Of a stretch of DNA of 64,000 nucleotides, positions 9,901-17,721 are shown in pieces. Each line of letters starts with the position of its first letter. Positions within the stretch are counted from its first letter, which is position 1. The notes under the pieces are model-generated. The model worked only from the letters and a program-made list of their open reading frames with translations, did not search any database and was not told where the DNA came from. The DNA comes from Flavobacterium cellulosilyticum (GTDB lineage Bacteria; Bacteroidota; Bacteroidia; Flavobacteriales; Flavobacteriaceae): NCBI RefSeq assembly GCF_004349355.1, contig NZ_SMFK01000001.1, positions 372,001 to 436,000 of the forward strand, given 5' to 3'. The position numbers were made by a program, and so were the translations under genes.

Positions 9901-10428
9901 ACAGTAATATTGAGTTTCAGTGGCGTTTTCTACGGTTATGTCATAGCCAATATGGATTTCGTGATTCTGATGACCATGATGGGAATCATTTCGCTGGCGG
10001 GTATTGTGGTGAAAAACGGAATTGTATTAATGGATTTCTTCGTCTTGCTGATGGATAAAAAAGTCTACGACAAAGGCGTGGAATCGCACGATGATTTAAC
10101 TCTTGAAGAAATCAAAGAAGTCATCATTGATTCTGGAAAATCACGTTTGCGTCCGGTATTATTGACCGCTTTAACAGCAGTTTTAGGATTGATCCCTTTA
10201 GCAATAGGCTTGAACTTTGACTTCTTTACTTTAATTACCGATTTCAATCCACACTTTTTCATGGGTGGAGATAACGTAATTTTCTGGGGACCTTTGGCTT
10301 GGACCATTATCTTCGGTTTGACGTATGCTACCGCATTGACTTTGGTTATGGTTCCCGTGATGTTCTATTTAGTAAAAAGAACCAAGTATTGGTTAAGAGA
10401 TAGAAGACTGGCGAGAGCTGCAGAATAA
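6961..10428 (+). CDS. RND-family efflux permease (HAE1-like)
   Basis: 1155 residues, the proton-driven inner-membrane pump of the tripartite system. Family features: an N-terminal TM followed by a PREDFPEI-type porter start, GLVMGLGMLVDDGIVVVDNV in TM4 (the proton-relay Asp pair) and MGIISLAGIVVKNGIVLMDF in TM10. It is about 100 residues longer than AcrB. Between TM6 and TM7 (about residues 510-565) there are two extra hydrophobic stretches (TILFLAFGIFLAFIG and LLLISTALMWMYFL), giving a probable 14-TM topology. Last gene of the operon, followed by a strong terminator. Confidence 0.94.
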   Translation: MSHKNKEFGISSWAVDNRVTVYILTALIVITGVYAYITMPREDFPEIIENKVYISSVFPGNSAEDVEKLVIKPLEKEIKNISGVTKVTSSSFQDYGMIIAEFDDDVTIDAAKVKIKDKVDNAKADTDWPNLDNGSKVEPNVFELNISEEVPILNINLQGNYTTQQLKKYGELLQDDIEEISEVKKVDILGVDDKEVEIAVDIFKMTAAQVTFDEIQNAVKYENMTLSGGNLVSQGSRNNIRIVGEIKDPKELENIIVKSYGGTVYLKDIAVVKFKEKEKTTYAREKGTEVVMLSVKKRSGQNMISAIEQVKERVEKAQASYLPKNLKIEMTNDQSSRVEHQVDELSNHIIFGIILVMIVLMFTMGLRNSLFVGAAIPLSMMIAFAILSALGLTLNTMVLFGLVMGLGMLVDDGIVVVDNVFANMKKGLPRIEASKVGIGEIAWPVISSTATTLMAFLPFALWPGTMGKFMKYFPMTLTVTLTASLFVAMVVNAAMTGGSMDIEDKNISKKNLKFYTILFLAFGIFLAFIGSKYTYDSKLLRGIGHLLLISTALMWMYFLKIYQWTQDFQHSFFPKLEDKYKAFLAKILTKNKSWYALIGIIGLLFFSFVLLGIFPRKVLFFPDNIPNQVIAYIEYPQGTTIEKTNKATLFVENQVIAILQKYVDPKTDKNFLAESIVSQVGIGAGNPNVDAGSASETPFKGKVTVSFSEFKFRKGINTSDILEEIRSNVKAIAGATITVEKDANGPPAGYPISIELKGTDYDLMLIEADKMIAFVNSKNIPGIEKLSIDINKGSPELEVKVDRVNAGSMGVSTGQLGFALRRSVYGQEISTFKEGDDDYNIVMRMQDDQRKNENILFNQSLTFRNQNNGQIVQVPISAVSSTEKTKTYNQIKRKNHKRIMTIYSNVLTGFNGDEITKQIKTELQHYELPKDVSYSFSGVQEEQGKNQSFLMYALFLALAGITLIIVLQFNSVSKTLVILFTVILSFSGVFYGYVIANMDFVILMTMMGIISLAGIVVKNGIVLMDFFVLLMDKKVYDKGVESHDDLTLEEIKEVIIDSGKSRLRPVLLTALTAVLGLIPLAIGLNFDFFTLITDFNPHFFMGGDNVIFWGPLAWTIIFGLTYATALTLVMVPVMFYLVKRTKYWLRDRRLARAAE

Positions 10429-10451
10429 TACTTTTTAATTTTATTTGTTGA

Positions 10452-10490
10452 AACCTACCCAAGATTTGATTTTGGGTGGGTTTTTGTTTT
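10452..10490 (+). terminator. rho-independent terminator of the efflux operon
   Basis: An 11-bp stem (10452-10462 with 10472-10482, including a wobble pair) with a 9-nt loop, followed by a T-rich tract (TTTTTGTTTT). It lies 24 bp after the RND stop. Near-identical hairpins follow the RND relic (13015) and the DUF3754 gene (14435). Confidence 0.85.
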
Positions 10491-10724
10491 TTGTAGGGCT
10501 GGAATGACTACATTTGAAACCTATTACGCAATAAATCAGTACAGAAAAAGTCCCAACATTTTCTCAAACAAATGGAACTTTGCTATGTATTTTTTTTTAA
10601 AACTTACTATATACAAGTCATTACATGAAACTTAATGGCAAGAAATTGTAAGTATAAATTTGGTTTAATAAATAATTGTTCTAATGATTGTCAAAAAAAA
10701 TAGCTAGAAAACGTATCAAAAAAT

Positions 10725-11825
10725 ATGCATGAAAACAAAAATTTACTCAATCATTCGACTATTGTCGTTGTAAATTTGCAAGACAAAGATTCCTGGAATA
10801 AATATATCAAAAGGTTTCCAATTGCGCAACAGGACATCTATTTTACCTCAGATTATTATCAACTATATGAACATGGAGAGGAATATTCTGCCTTTTGCTT
10901 CATTTTTGAAAAGAACGAAAATCTAGCAGTATTCCCATTTATAAAAAAAGAAATTAATGTTTTAGGTTACAATTTAGACAAGAAATATTATGACATAAAA
11001 GGAGCTTATGGTTATAATGGGATTTTATCAAACATTACTGATAAAGAAATTTTATTAGAATTTCATAATTCATTTACGAATTACTGTGTAGATAATAATG
11101 TAATTGCGAGTTTCATCCGTCTTCACCCTTTACTTAAAAATGAGAACCTCTCGAGTACTTTTAATGAATTAATAAAAAACCGTGATGTAGTTGCTATAGA
11201 TTTAACAAAAACATATTTAGAGATTTGGAATTCTGAATATTCTACCAAAAATAGAAATATGATTCGCAAAGCATATAAACTTGGTCATAAAATTCAAGTG
11301 CTAAGCGATCCTTCAATTAAAGATATAGACAAATTTATTGAGGTTTACCATCATAGTATGGATCTCGCAAATGCAGAAAAATTTTATTATTTTAATAAAT
11401 CTTATTTTATAAATACTTTTAAGTACCTAAAGGATTATACTTATCTATTTAATGTACTTGATGAAAATGAAACTGTAGTTTGTTCGTCGATTTTCTATCA
11501 TTATGGCGATTATTTTCATTACCATTTGTCTGGCAGAAACTGTTTAGTCGACAACTCTGTAAATAATTTTATGATAGACAAAGCCGTTGAATTTGCTCAA
11601 CAAAAAGGAGCAAAGATTTTGCATTTAGGAGGAGGAAGAACATCTTCACCTGATGACTCACTTTTCTTATTCAAAAAGAACTTTTCGAAGCTATTATTAC
11701 CCTTTTATTATGAAAAAAAAATATACAACAATGCTGTATATGTGGACATAATAAATCAATGGGAGAAAAATCATCCTAAAAAAAAGGAAATTTATAATCG
11801 CTTCTTGTTGAAATACAGAATGTAA
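10725..11825 (+). CDS. FemAB/GNAT-fold acyl- or aminoacyltransferase-like protein
   Basis: 366 residues with no signal peptide or TM segment. The C-terminal half (about 155-330) resembles the GNAT-like domain of FemAB-type and capsule-biosynthesis acetyltransferases: NRNMIRKAYKLGHKIQVL, FIEVYHHSMDLANA, YYFNKSYFINTF, FYHYGDYFHYHLSGRN and ILHLGGGRTSSPDDSLFLFKKNFS. Such proteins transfer amino acids or acyl groups to cell-wall or polysaccharide precursors; the substrate here cannot be told. It stands alone between terminators in an accessory zone. A TAAATTTG promoter-like box lies at 10655-10662. Confidence 0.7.
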   Translation: MHENKNLLNHSTIVVVNLQDKDSWNKYIKRFPIAQQDIYFTSDYYQLYEHGEEYSAFCFIFEKNENLAVFPFIKKEINVLGYNLDKKYYDIKGAYGYNGILSNITDKEILLEFHNSFTNYCVDNNVIASFIRLHPLLKNENLSSTFNELIKNRDVVAIDLTKTYLEIWNSEYSTKNRNMIRKAYKLGHKIQVLSDPSIKDIDKFIEVYHHSMDLANAEKFYYFNKSYFINTFKYLKDYTYLFNVLDENETVVCSSIFYHYGDYFHYHLSGRNCLVDNSVNNFMIDKAVEFAQQKGAKILHLGGGRTSSPDDSLFLFKKNFSKLLLPFYYEKKIYNNAVYVDIINQWEKNHPKKKEIYNRFLLKYRM

Positions 11826-11873
11826 ATAAAACCACAATTTGGCGTTCAATGCTTTTACCCATAGGAGCCACAT

Positions 11874-11993
11874 ATGGAACCCAATGAGAAATTTACCGAT
11901 ATCCGTTGGCTCGAAAATGCAGTAATTAACTCTTCAACAGATAACGCATTCTACATTGGCAACAAAATGAGATTCTGGGGTCTTTGGCATTGA
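11874..11993 (+). other. orphan coding-like fragment in spacer
   Basis: The 263-bp gap after the FemAB-like gene contains a 39-codon open stretch from an ATG (MEPNEKFTDIRWLENA...) that ends at a TGA. Base composition and codon use look more gene-like than the surrounding AT-rich spacer. I do not recognise the family. It could be a small gene or, more likely in this decayed zone, a remnant of a larger one. Confidence 0.3.
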
Positions 11994-12088
11994 CTCCTCC
12001 TGTTGGACTCGAAAATAGTATCGCTATATTTGTTTGAAATAAAAAGGAACATTTTATAAACAATTTACAATTCCAATACTAATCCAGA

Positions 12089-12859
12089 ATGCCAAAAAAG
12101 AATACATTCCCGTTTGACGAAATTGCAATTGAAAGATTTGACAATTATCCCGACAGACCTACGCTAGTTTTCTTGCACGACTCCTTAGGTTGTACAGCAC
12201 TGTGGCGTGACTTCCCTCAAAAACTCGGAAATCTAACGAAATGTAATGTACTCGTCTACGACCGCCAAGGTTATGGAAAATCTTGTTCATTCTCCTATTC
12301 CAAACGTGGCAATTATTACATGGAACAGGAAGCAGATGTACTGAATGTATTGTTGGACCATTGGAAAATAGACAAAGCAATACTTTTCGGGCACAGTGAT
12401 GGTGGTTCAATTGCATTGATAGCCGCTGCAAAGTATCCCCAAAAAATAATGAGCATAATCACAGAAGGTGCACATATTTTTGTGGAAGACCTTACTGTCA
12501 AAGGAATCAAAGAAGCAATTCACGCTTATCAAACAACCAATTTAAAGACCAAATTAGAAAAACACCACGGCAATAAAACAGACGAAATGTTTTGGGCTTG
12601 GGCATCAACCTGGACAACATCTGAATTTAGGTCTTGGAACATCGAAAGCTTTTTGCCTTCTATCCAATGTCCCGCACTTATTATTCAAGGGGAAGCAGAT
12701 GAATACGGAACACTAAAACAAGTACAAAACACGATTAGACAAGTACAAAAAGCAGAGAAATACTGTATTCCAAGCGTTGGTCATTCCCCTCATAAAGAAT
12801 GCCCTGAAATTGTATTAGAAAAAGCTTCTGAATTTATCAATCAACTGACAGAAATTTAA
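12089..12859 (+). CDS. alpha/beta-fold hydrolase
   Basis: 256 residues, cytoplasmic. Classic alpha/beta-hydrolase pattern: LVFLHDSLGCTALWRDFP with the HD oxyanion region, a YDRQGYGKS block, the nucleophile elbow FGHSDGGS (Ser near residue 102), ALIIQGEADEYGT with the probable acid Asp, and a C-terminal GHSPHKECPE carrying the catalytic His. Substrate unknown; the size and motifs fit small esterases or lactone/C-C hydrolases. It stands alone, with a relic of a second RND gene directly downstream, which suggests this block was rearranged. Confidence 0.88.
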   Translation: MPKKNTFPFDEIAIERFDNYPDRPTLVFLHDSLGCTALWRDFPQKLGNLTKCNVLVYDRQGYGKSCSFSYSKRGNYYMEQEADVLNVLLDHWKIDKAILFGHSDGGSIALIAAAKYPQKIMSIITEGAHIFVEDLTVKGIKEAIHAYQTTNLKTKLEKHHGNKTDEMFWAWASTWTTSEFRSWNIESFLPSIQCPALIIQGEADEYGTLKQVQNTIRQVQKAEKYCIPSVGHSPHKECPEIVLEKASEFINQLTEI

Positions 12860-12871
12860 TTACCTCTTTTG

Positions 12872-12994
12872 ATTTTCTGGAGCCTGTTGCTCCTCTTAAT
12901 TAAAACCAAGATGGTTTCGGTAATGTTCTCTCTGGCAAAAAGAACCAAATAAACTTTACGCGACAGAAGACTGGCTATAACTGGCAAAATATAG
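12872..12994 (+). pseudogene. RND permease C-terminal relic
   Basis: Bases 12905-12994 translate to TKMVSVMFSLAKRTK, a stop, then TLRDRRLAITGKI and a stop. This aligns without gaps to the C-terminus of the intact RND permease (MVPVMFYLVKRTKYWLRDRRLARA); 17 of 25 compared positions are identical. Weaker similarity (ATTTTCTGG followed by a CCT.TTGCT pattern) may continue back to 12872. A terminator like the one after the intact gene follows at 13015. Divergence indicates the tail of an old paralogous pump, not a recent copy. Confidence 0.75.
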
Positions 12995-13014
12995 TTTTTT
13001 AAACTTTTAAAAAG

Positions 13015-13047
13015 AAACCATCCAAGATTTGTTTTTGGGTGGTTTTT
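13015..13047 (+). terminator. terminator hairpin after the RND relic
   Basis: Stem AAACCATCCAAGA with TTTTTGGGTGGTTT and a T tract. It is the same style and relative position as the terminator after the intact RND gene, which supports common ancestry of the relic and its 3' flank. Confidence 0.75.
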
Positions 13048-13143
13048 TGTATTGCAAGCACACTCAAATAAAAATTGTAGTACCTTGCCTTTTTATTATT
13101 CGTTAAAGCATATTACATTAAAATTAAAGAACTAGATCACACT

Positions 13144-14373
13144 ATGAAACGAGAAAATTACATTCCGTTTAACAAGGAATTCTTACTCGAATTACAAATA
13201 GAAGCATTCTCTGAAGACCAAAAAAAGGTCGAGGATTTCAAAAAACTATTCGACATCATCGAACATTATTTTCATTACGAAGCTTTCAATCTTATCCGTA
13301 ATTTAAAAAAGAATTATGCTTCGTTTGATCCCGATTTAAGTCTAAAAGAACGTTTAGAACATAAGACTACAAGTGATTTCACAAATTTTAGAGAAACACT
13401 TCTCCATGTTCTTGAACGAGGAAATTATTGCCGAGTGGGTCAAGACACTTTGGAAAAAGCTTTAAAAGATTCAGATTTGATAGGTTTGGATCTCGCCATT
13501 GATTTTAATGTTTATAAAGAGTATGAGCTGTACGTTCGAGGCCAGCATACTACTATAGAAAAAGTAAGCAACTATTTTTTTTGGAAGAAAGAAATTGAGA
13601 TCGAATACTATGATCGTGTAATGGTTTATCTTAATTATAAGGACACTTCTTATTTTAAAGAAAAAAAAGTCAATATTGAAAAACTACCTATTGATCCCGG
13701 ATGTATTGTAGTAAAAGTTTTTAAACGTGTACCAAAAAACGATTTAGAAACCGTATTCCCAAATGCAATCCCTAAGATGTCCACAAAGGATAAGCTACTG
13801 TTATGGGTTCCTGGAATTGTAGGGGGATTTTCATTATTGAGTACTAAAGTAATTCCTGCATTATTAGCAATGAATGAAGCATACGAATCAGGTGAAACTA
13901 TTGATTTGTTAAATAGCAAAACTTCATTGAATCAAGGTCTAATTGCACTTGGAATATTAGGTGCTTACTTATTTCGACAATACAATAACTTTGTAAATAA
14001 GAGGATAAAATATTCAAAAATGCTTTCGGATAGCCTATACTTTAAAAATCTAGGGAATAATAGCGGTGCATTTTATTCATTGTCAAACGCATCGGAGGAA
14101 GAAGCAATTAAAGAAACCCTATTAGCTTATGCCTTTTTAAATCGAAGTGAAAATCCATTAACAGCCGTAGAACTTGACAACCAAATTGAATCTTGGTTTC
14201 AAGCAAAGTTAAATACTGACCTTGATTTTGATGTAATGGATGCCTTATTGAAATTAAAAACCATTGGACTTGGCATCGAAACAGATGGAAAATGGATCGT
14301 TATCCCTATAAACAAAGCTCTCATTAAAATAGATGAAATATGGGATGGCGTTTTTGACTATAATCAAAAATAG
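13144..14373 (+). CDS. DUF3754 (TMEM143-like) membrane protein
   Basis: 409 residues. The stretch FKRVPKNDLETVFPNAIPK (about residues 196-214) followed by KDKLLLWVPGIVGG is the hallmark of the DUF3754/TMEM143 family, whose function is unknown. Two hydrophobic segments (about 219-240 and 262-280) sit in the middle, flanked by large soluble, mostly helical N- and C-terminal parts. No signal peptide. Monocistronic, with a terminator 60 bp after the stop. Confidence 0.8.
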   Translation: MKRENYIPFNKEFLLELQIEAFSEDQKKVEDFKKLFDIIEHYFHYEAFNLIRNLKKNYASFDPDLSLKERLEHKTTSDFTNFRETLLHVLERGNYCRVGQDTLEKALKDSDLIGLDLAIDFNVYKEYELYVRGQHTTIEKVSNYFFWKKEIEIEYYDRVMVYLNYKDTSYFKEKKVNIEKLPIDPGCIVVKVFKRVPKNDLETVFPNAIPKMSTKDKLLLWVPGIVGGFSLLSTKVIPALLAMNEAYESGETIDLLNSKTSLNQGLIALGILGAYLFRQYNNFVNKRIKYSKMLSDSLYFKNLGNNSGAFYSLSNASEEEAIKETLLAYAFLNRSENPLTAVELDNQIESWFQAKLNTDLDFDVMDALLKLKTIGLGIETDGKWIVIPINKALIKIDEIWDGVFDYNQK

Positions 14374-14434
14374 TTTTTAATTGCTCCAATTCTCATTAGA
14401 CAGTTAGTTCAAAAACTAAAATCATAATACATGT

Positions 14435-14467
14435 ACCATCTAAAATTAAATTTTGGGTGGTTTTTGT
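14435..14467 (+). terminator. terminator of the DUF3754 gene
   Basis: An ACCATCTAAAA / TTTTGGGTGGT stem (with G-T pairs) followed by a run of T. It is the third hairpin of the GGGTGG type within 4 kb. Confidence 0.75.
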
Positions 14468-14497
14468 GTTTTAGCTCTAAATTGTTTAGTAAAACTA

Positions 14498-14634
14498 GTA
14501 CCAGAAAAAGTAGCTATAAAAGTATCCAATTGCGGGATGTGTCATTCTGATATAAATACGTTTTAAAAATGAATGGGGAATGAAGCAATATCCCATTGTT
14601 CTTGGTTACGAAATTATTGGAAAGAGAAAGTGAT
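14498..14634 (+). pseudogene. zinc-dependent alcohol dehydrogenase N-terminal relic
   Basis: Bases 14498-14560 encode VPEKVAIKVSNCGMCHSDINT, the N-terminal GroES-like segment of medium-chain Zn alcohol dehydrogenases, with the zinc-ligand Cys in GMCHSD. A stop follows at 14564. In another frame 14568-14621 encodes NEWGMKQYPIVLGYEIIG, matching the next conserved block (usually NEWG...YPxVPGHEIxG); the zinc-binding His of GHE is Tyr here. A stop codon plus a frameshift and absence of the rest of the gene show a dead remnant. Confidence 0.8.
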
Positions 14635-14914
14635 TATCCCTAAAATTAAAATTGGCTAATTCATTAATTAGAAACGACCGGCTATTTAAGGCCTATTTTA
14701 AAGTTTTTTAAAGCTAAAAAGACAAAAATATCATTTTTAAATTTAGGTTTTTTTAAAAGATAATGGAAAATGAATTAACTTTGAAGTATGTGATTTTCAG
14801 TATGTTAATAATTATTTAACATCGCAATTCGGAGTTATTGCCTACACACTATTCAGGCAAAGTTTTCTAAAAACTACAAAAATTGAAAATTTGTAAAACT
14901 AAATTGAAATCAAA

Positions 14915-15760
14915 ATGGAACATCAACTTGAAGAAATTCGCGAACAGCAAAAAGCATCCTGGAATAAATTTTCTAGTGGATGGAAAAAATGGAATGACAT
15001 AACGATGGAATTTTTAAACCCAGTGGGGGATGAAATTATTAGATTAATACATCCGAATGACTCCGATTATGTTTTGGATATTGCCGGTGGAACTGGAGAA
15101 CCGGGATTGACTATTGCAACTATGTTAAAAGGAGGAAAGGTAATTATAACTGACCTTTCAGAGAAAATGCTTGAAATTGCTACCGAAAAAGCAAAAGAAA
15201 GAGGAATTAACAATATTGAAACCCTAGCTTGTGATGTAAGCGAACTTCCATTTGCTGACAATACATTTGATGCCATCAGTTGTCGTTTTGGTTTTATGTT
15301 TTTTCCTGACCTATTTTTAGCTTCTAAAGAAATGGCTCGAGTTCTAAAACCTGGAGGGAGAATTGCAGTGTCGGTTTGGAACGGTCCAGAAAAAAATTTC
15401 TGGGTAACTGCAATTGGAGGTACAATCAATAGAAACATGCAAATACCTCCACCACTTCCCGAAGCTCCAGGAATGTTTCGATGTGCCAAGGAAGGACTGA
15501 TTCAAGAGTTATTTCAACAAGCAGGATTAAAGAACACTTCAGAAAAAGAAGTACTTGGAAAATTAAATGCAGGTACAACGGATGCATATTGGAATATGAT
15601 GACCGAGGTAGCAGCACCTTTTGTTGCCGCACTTAGCAATGCCGATGAGGCAATGAAAGATAAAATCAAAAGAGAAGTCTATGATACTCTAATCCAAAAA
15701 TATCCCGATGGTACTATTATTATTGACTCCAGTGCAAAAATAATTTATGGAGAAAAATAA
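14915..15760 (+). CDS. class I SAM-dependent methyltransferase (UbiE-like domain)
   Basis: 281 residues, cytosolic. SAM-binding motif I VLDIAGGTGEPGLTIA at about residue 53, an acidic loop (ITDLSEKMLEIA), motif II region CDVSELPFADNTFDAI, and RVLKPGGRIAVSVW. The order fits a Methyltransf_11/UbiE-type fold. The C-terminal third carries substrate-specific helices I cannot assign. Isolated gene, followed by a 16-bp-arm palindrome that may terminate it. Substrate unknown. Confidence 0.88.
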   Translation: MEHQLEEIREQQKASWNKFSSGWKKWNDITMEFLNPVGDEIIRLIHPNDSDYVLDIAGGTGEPGLTIATMLKGGKVIITDLSEKMLEIATEKAKERGINNIETLACDVSELPFADNTFDAISCRFGFMFFPDLFLASKEMARVLKPGGRIAVSVWNGPEKNFWVTAIGGTINRNMQIPPPLPEAPGMFRCAKEGLIQELFQQAGLKNTSEKEVLGKLNAGTTDAYWNMMTEVAAPFVAALSNADEAMKDKIKREVYDTLIQKYPDGTIIIDSSAKIIYGEK

Positions 15761-15782
15761 ATTGATTCCTCTAAAAGTTAAA

Positions 15783-15816
15783 AATCGGCTGTCACAATAT
15801 ATTGTTACAGTCGATT
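15783..15816. terminator. 16-bp-arm palindrome (copy 1)
   Basis: AATCGGCTGTCACAAT pairs with ATTGTTACAGTCGATT across a 2-nt loop, with wobble or mismatch positions, 22 bp after the methyltransferase stop. A nearly identical palindrome occurs at 17521-17554. It probably acts as a terminator but has only a weak T tract. Confidence 0.6.
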
Positions 15817-15994
15817 CTATTTTGTGTTAATATTTAGTTCTTACTAGTATGAATTGATTACTTTAGCGCGGAATTATTATGATTGTCTGACTTATATCAT
15901 AAAATACCCCAATCGTATGAGTTTACCAAATCTGAAGCATTTTCCATGCATTAGCAAATGAAATGACAATACATAAATAATATAAAAAAATAGC

Positions 15995-17185
15995 ATGGAA
16001 GATAGTAATCCAAAAATCCTTAAACCTAAGTATATCCCTACTACTGAATTTTACAGTCAAATAATTAACAGCTTACAAGATTATTGTGTTTTAACATTAG
16101 ACAATGATTACAAAATTAACAGTTGGAGTTCGGGTTCGACAACAATATTTGGTTACGAAACAGAAGAAGTCATTGGACAACATTTTGATTTAATATTTAC
16201 GGAGGAAGATAAAAAAAATGGTATTCCACAAAAAGAAATCGAAAAATCTTTAAAGGAAGGCAGGGCAACAGATAATAGATGGCACATTGCCAAGGACAAA
16301 AGTTTATTTTATGCTTATGGTTTGGTTTTTCCTATAATTGGCAAAGATGGAAAAATGTTGGGCTATGTTAAAATACTGCGAGACTTAACCCAAAGAAAGA
16401 AATCAGAAGATGCAATAAAAAAATATATAAAAGAACTGGAAGAACTTAACACACACAAAGAAAGTGTTCTCGCAATACTTTCGCATGATTTAAGAAGTCC
16501 TCTTGCAGCTATCATCGGAACAACCGATTATTTAAAAACAAATTTCCATAAAATGAAACCTAGTATGGTTCAGGAAATGTTGGAACTTGTTCATAAATCA
16601 ACAAAGGATGAGTTAGACATGTTGGATTATTTAGTAGAATGGGCAAGAATAAAATACGCATCAGATGTGTTTTCCCCGAAAAAAATTAAATTGACCCAAT
16701 ACATTGAGAAAGTTTTTGACACTTTAAATGAAACCGCATCAATAAATGCCTTAAATCTTCATCATGATGTCGAAGAAAACACTTCTGTATTTGCTGATGG
16801 AAAAATGCTACTTTCCATCATTCAAAACATTGTCTCTAATGCCATAAAACACACTCAAAAAGGAGGTGAAATAACAATTTCGGCAAAAAGGAAAGTCGAC
16901 AAAATTATAATTCAAGTAAAAGATACCGGAGTTGGAATGTCTAAAGAAATAGTGAAACAACTTTTTAAACCACAAATAAAAACCCTGTCTGTAGCAAGGA
17001 AGGAAAATAAAGGAGCCGGAATAGGCTTGTTATTAGTAAAAGGCTTTTTAGAAAAAAACGATGGCGAAATATGGGTAGAAAGTATTGAAAATGAAGGTTC
17101 TTCTTTTTATTTCACGCTACCAATAGACAAACCATTATTCAAGATAGGCTGCTCAGACGATATTGTGTTTGATGAAAGTGTTTAA
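15995..17185 (+). CDS. PAS-domain sensor histidine kinase
   Basis: 396 residues, no TM segment, so probably a cytoplasmic sensor. A PAS domain (about 22-135: NSWSSGSTTIFGYETEEVIG, KMLGYVKILRDLTQRKK) and a short coiled linker precede the HisKA domain with H-box LAILSHDLRSPLAAI (His near residue 164). The HATPase domain has N-box SNAIKHTQKGG, G1 DTGVGMS and G2 GAGIGLLLVKG. No response-regulator gene lies beside it, so it is an orphan kinase. It is bracketed by two copies of a palindrome (15783 and 17521), which suggests an inserted accessory gene. Confidence 0.92.
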   Translation: MEDSNPKILKPKYIPTTEFYSQIINSLQDYCVLTLDNDYKINSWSSGSTTIFGYETEEVIGQHFDLIFTEEDKKNGIPQKEIEKSLKEGRATDNRWHIAKDKSLFYAYGLVFPIIGKDGKMLGYVKILRDLTQRKKSEDAIKKYIKELEELNTHKESVLAILSHDLRSPLAAIIGTTDYLKTNFHKMKPSMVQEMLELVHKSTKDELDMLDYLVEWARIKYASDVFSPKKIKLTQYIEKVFDTLNETASINALNLHHDVEENTSVFADGKMLLSIIQNIVSNAIKHTQKGGEITISAKRKVDKIIIQVKDTGVGMSKEIVKQLFKPQIKTLSVARKENKGAGIGLLLVKGFLEKNDGEIWVESIENEGSSFYFTLPIDKPLFKIGCSDDIVFDESV

Positions 17186-17265
17186 TATTACCCCCCCGAC
17201 TTATTAAAATTATCTTATTTTAAATTTTGACTTAGCAAAATTATTTTGAAAACAGTAATAACACA

Positions 17266-17372
17266 CTGCCCCCAAAAAGTTAGACATTATTTGGGGGTAT
17301 TTTTATGGAAAGAAAAACGAAATATGACTATTCATTTTAACTAGAATGTTTTCAACTCCATTTCAATTGAAT
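17266..17372 (+). mobile_element. IS3-family insertion-sequence relic (left end and start of orfA)
   Basis: CTGCCCCCAAAAAGTTAGAC resembles the terminal repeat of IS3/IS150-group elements. It is followed at 17305 by MERKTKYDYSF, a stop, then LECFQL, which matches the start of IS3-type OrfA proteins (MERKxKYDYxFKLECVxL); a single A-to-T change in the Lys codon explains the stop. The rest of orfA and all of orfB are missing. The CCCCCAAA/TTTGGGGG hairpin just upstream lies within the IS end. Confidence 0.7.
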
Positions 17373-17410
17373 ACCGTGAACATAAATAAGGTTCTCAGTC
17401 TAATGAAGGA

Positions 17411-17440
17411 AACCGGCTCAAAACTGAGACGGTTTTTTGT
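17411..17440 (+). terminator. hairpin with T tract
   Basis: AACCGGCTCA pairs with TGAGACGGTT around a 4-nt loop, followed by TTTTTTG. No intact gene lies immediately upstream; it may have ended the lost IS or kinase transcript. Confidence 0.6.
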
Positions 17441-17520
17441 TTTATAAGATTCAAGTATAAAATCTAAATGTCGTGAAGAAAACATTACAACATTTCTAAA
17501 ATAAACAGATTTAAAATCAA

Positions 17521-17558
17521 AATCGGCTGTTACAATAAATTGTGACAGCCGATTTTTT
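17521..17558. terminator. 16-bp-arm palindrome (copy 2)
   Basis: AATCGGCTGTTACAAT and ATTGTGACAGCCGATT form a perfect or near-perfect stem with a 2-nt loop, followed by seven T. It differs from copy 1 at 15783 by only a few bases, in either orientation. It lies between the IS relic and the end of the convergent TlpA-like gene. Confidence 0.7.
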
Positions 17559-17721
17559 TATAGGACGCTATATTAACAATTTAATACGCAGAATAAGATT
17601 TATAATCAATCTATAATTCCGACTTCCTTGAGCGTCTTTCTGTTTAGTAAATATATGAAATTAATTTAAACTAGAAAAACATTTTTGAAAAAACATTAAA
17701 ATTTTCACGCAATCCGATTGC

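Larger units (their letters stand above)
14374..14914. other. 541-bp spacer with relics
   Basis: Contains the DUF3754 terminator and the alcohol dehydrogenase relic. The remainder (14640-14914) is AT-rich with no convincing ORF; a TAACTTTG box near 14777-14784 could be the -7 element for the methyltransferase gene. Confidence 0.5.
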
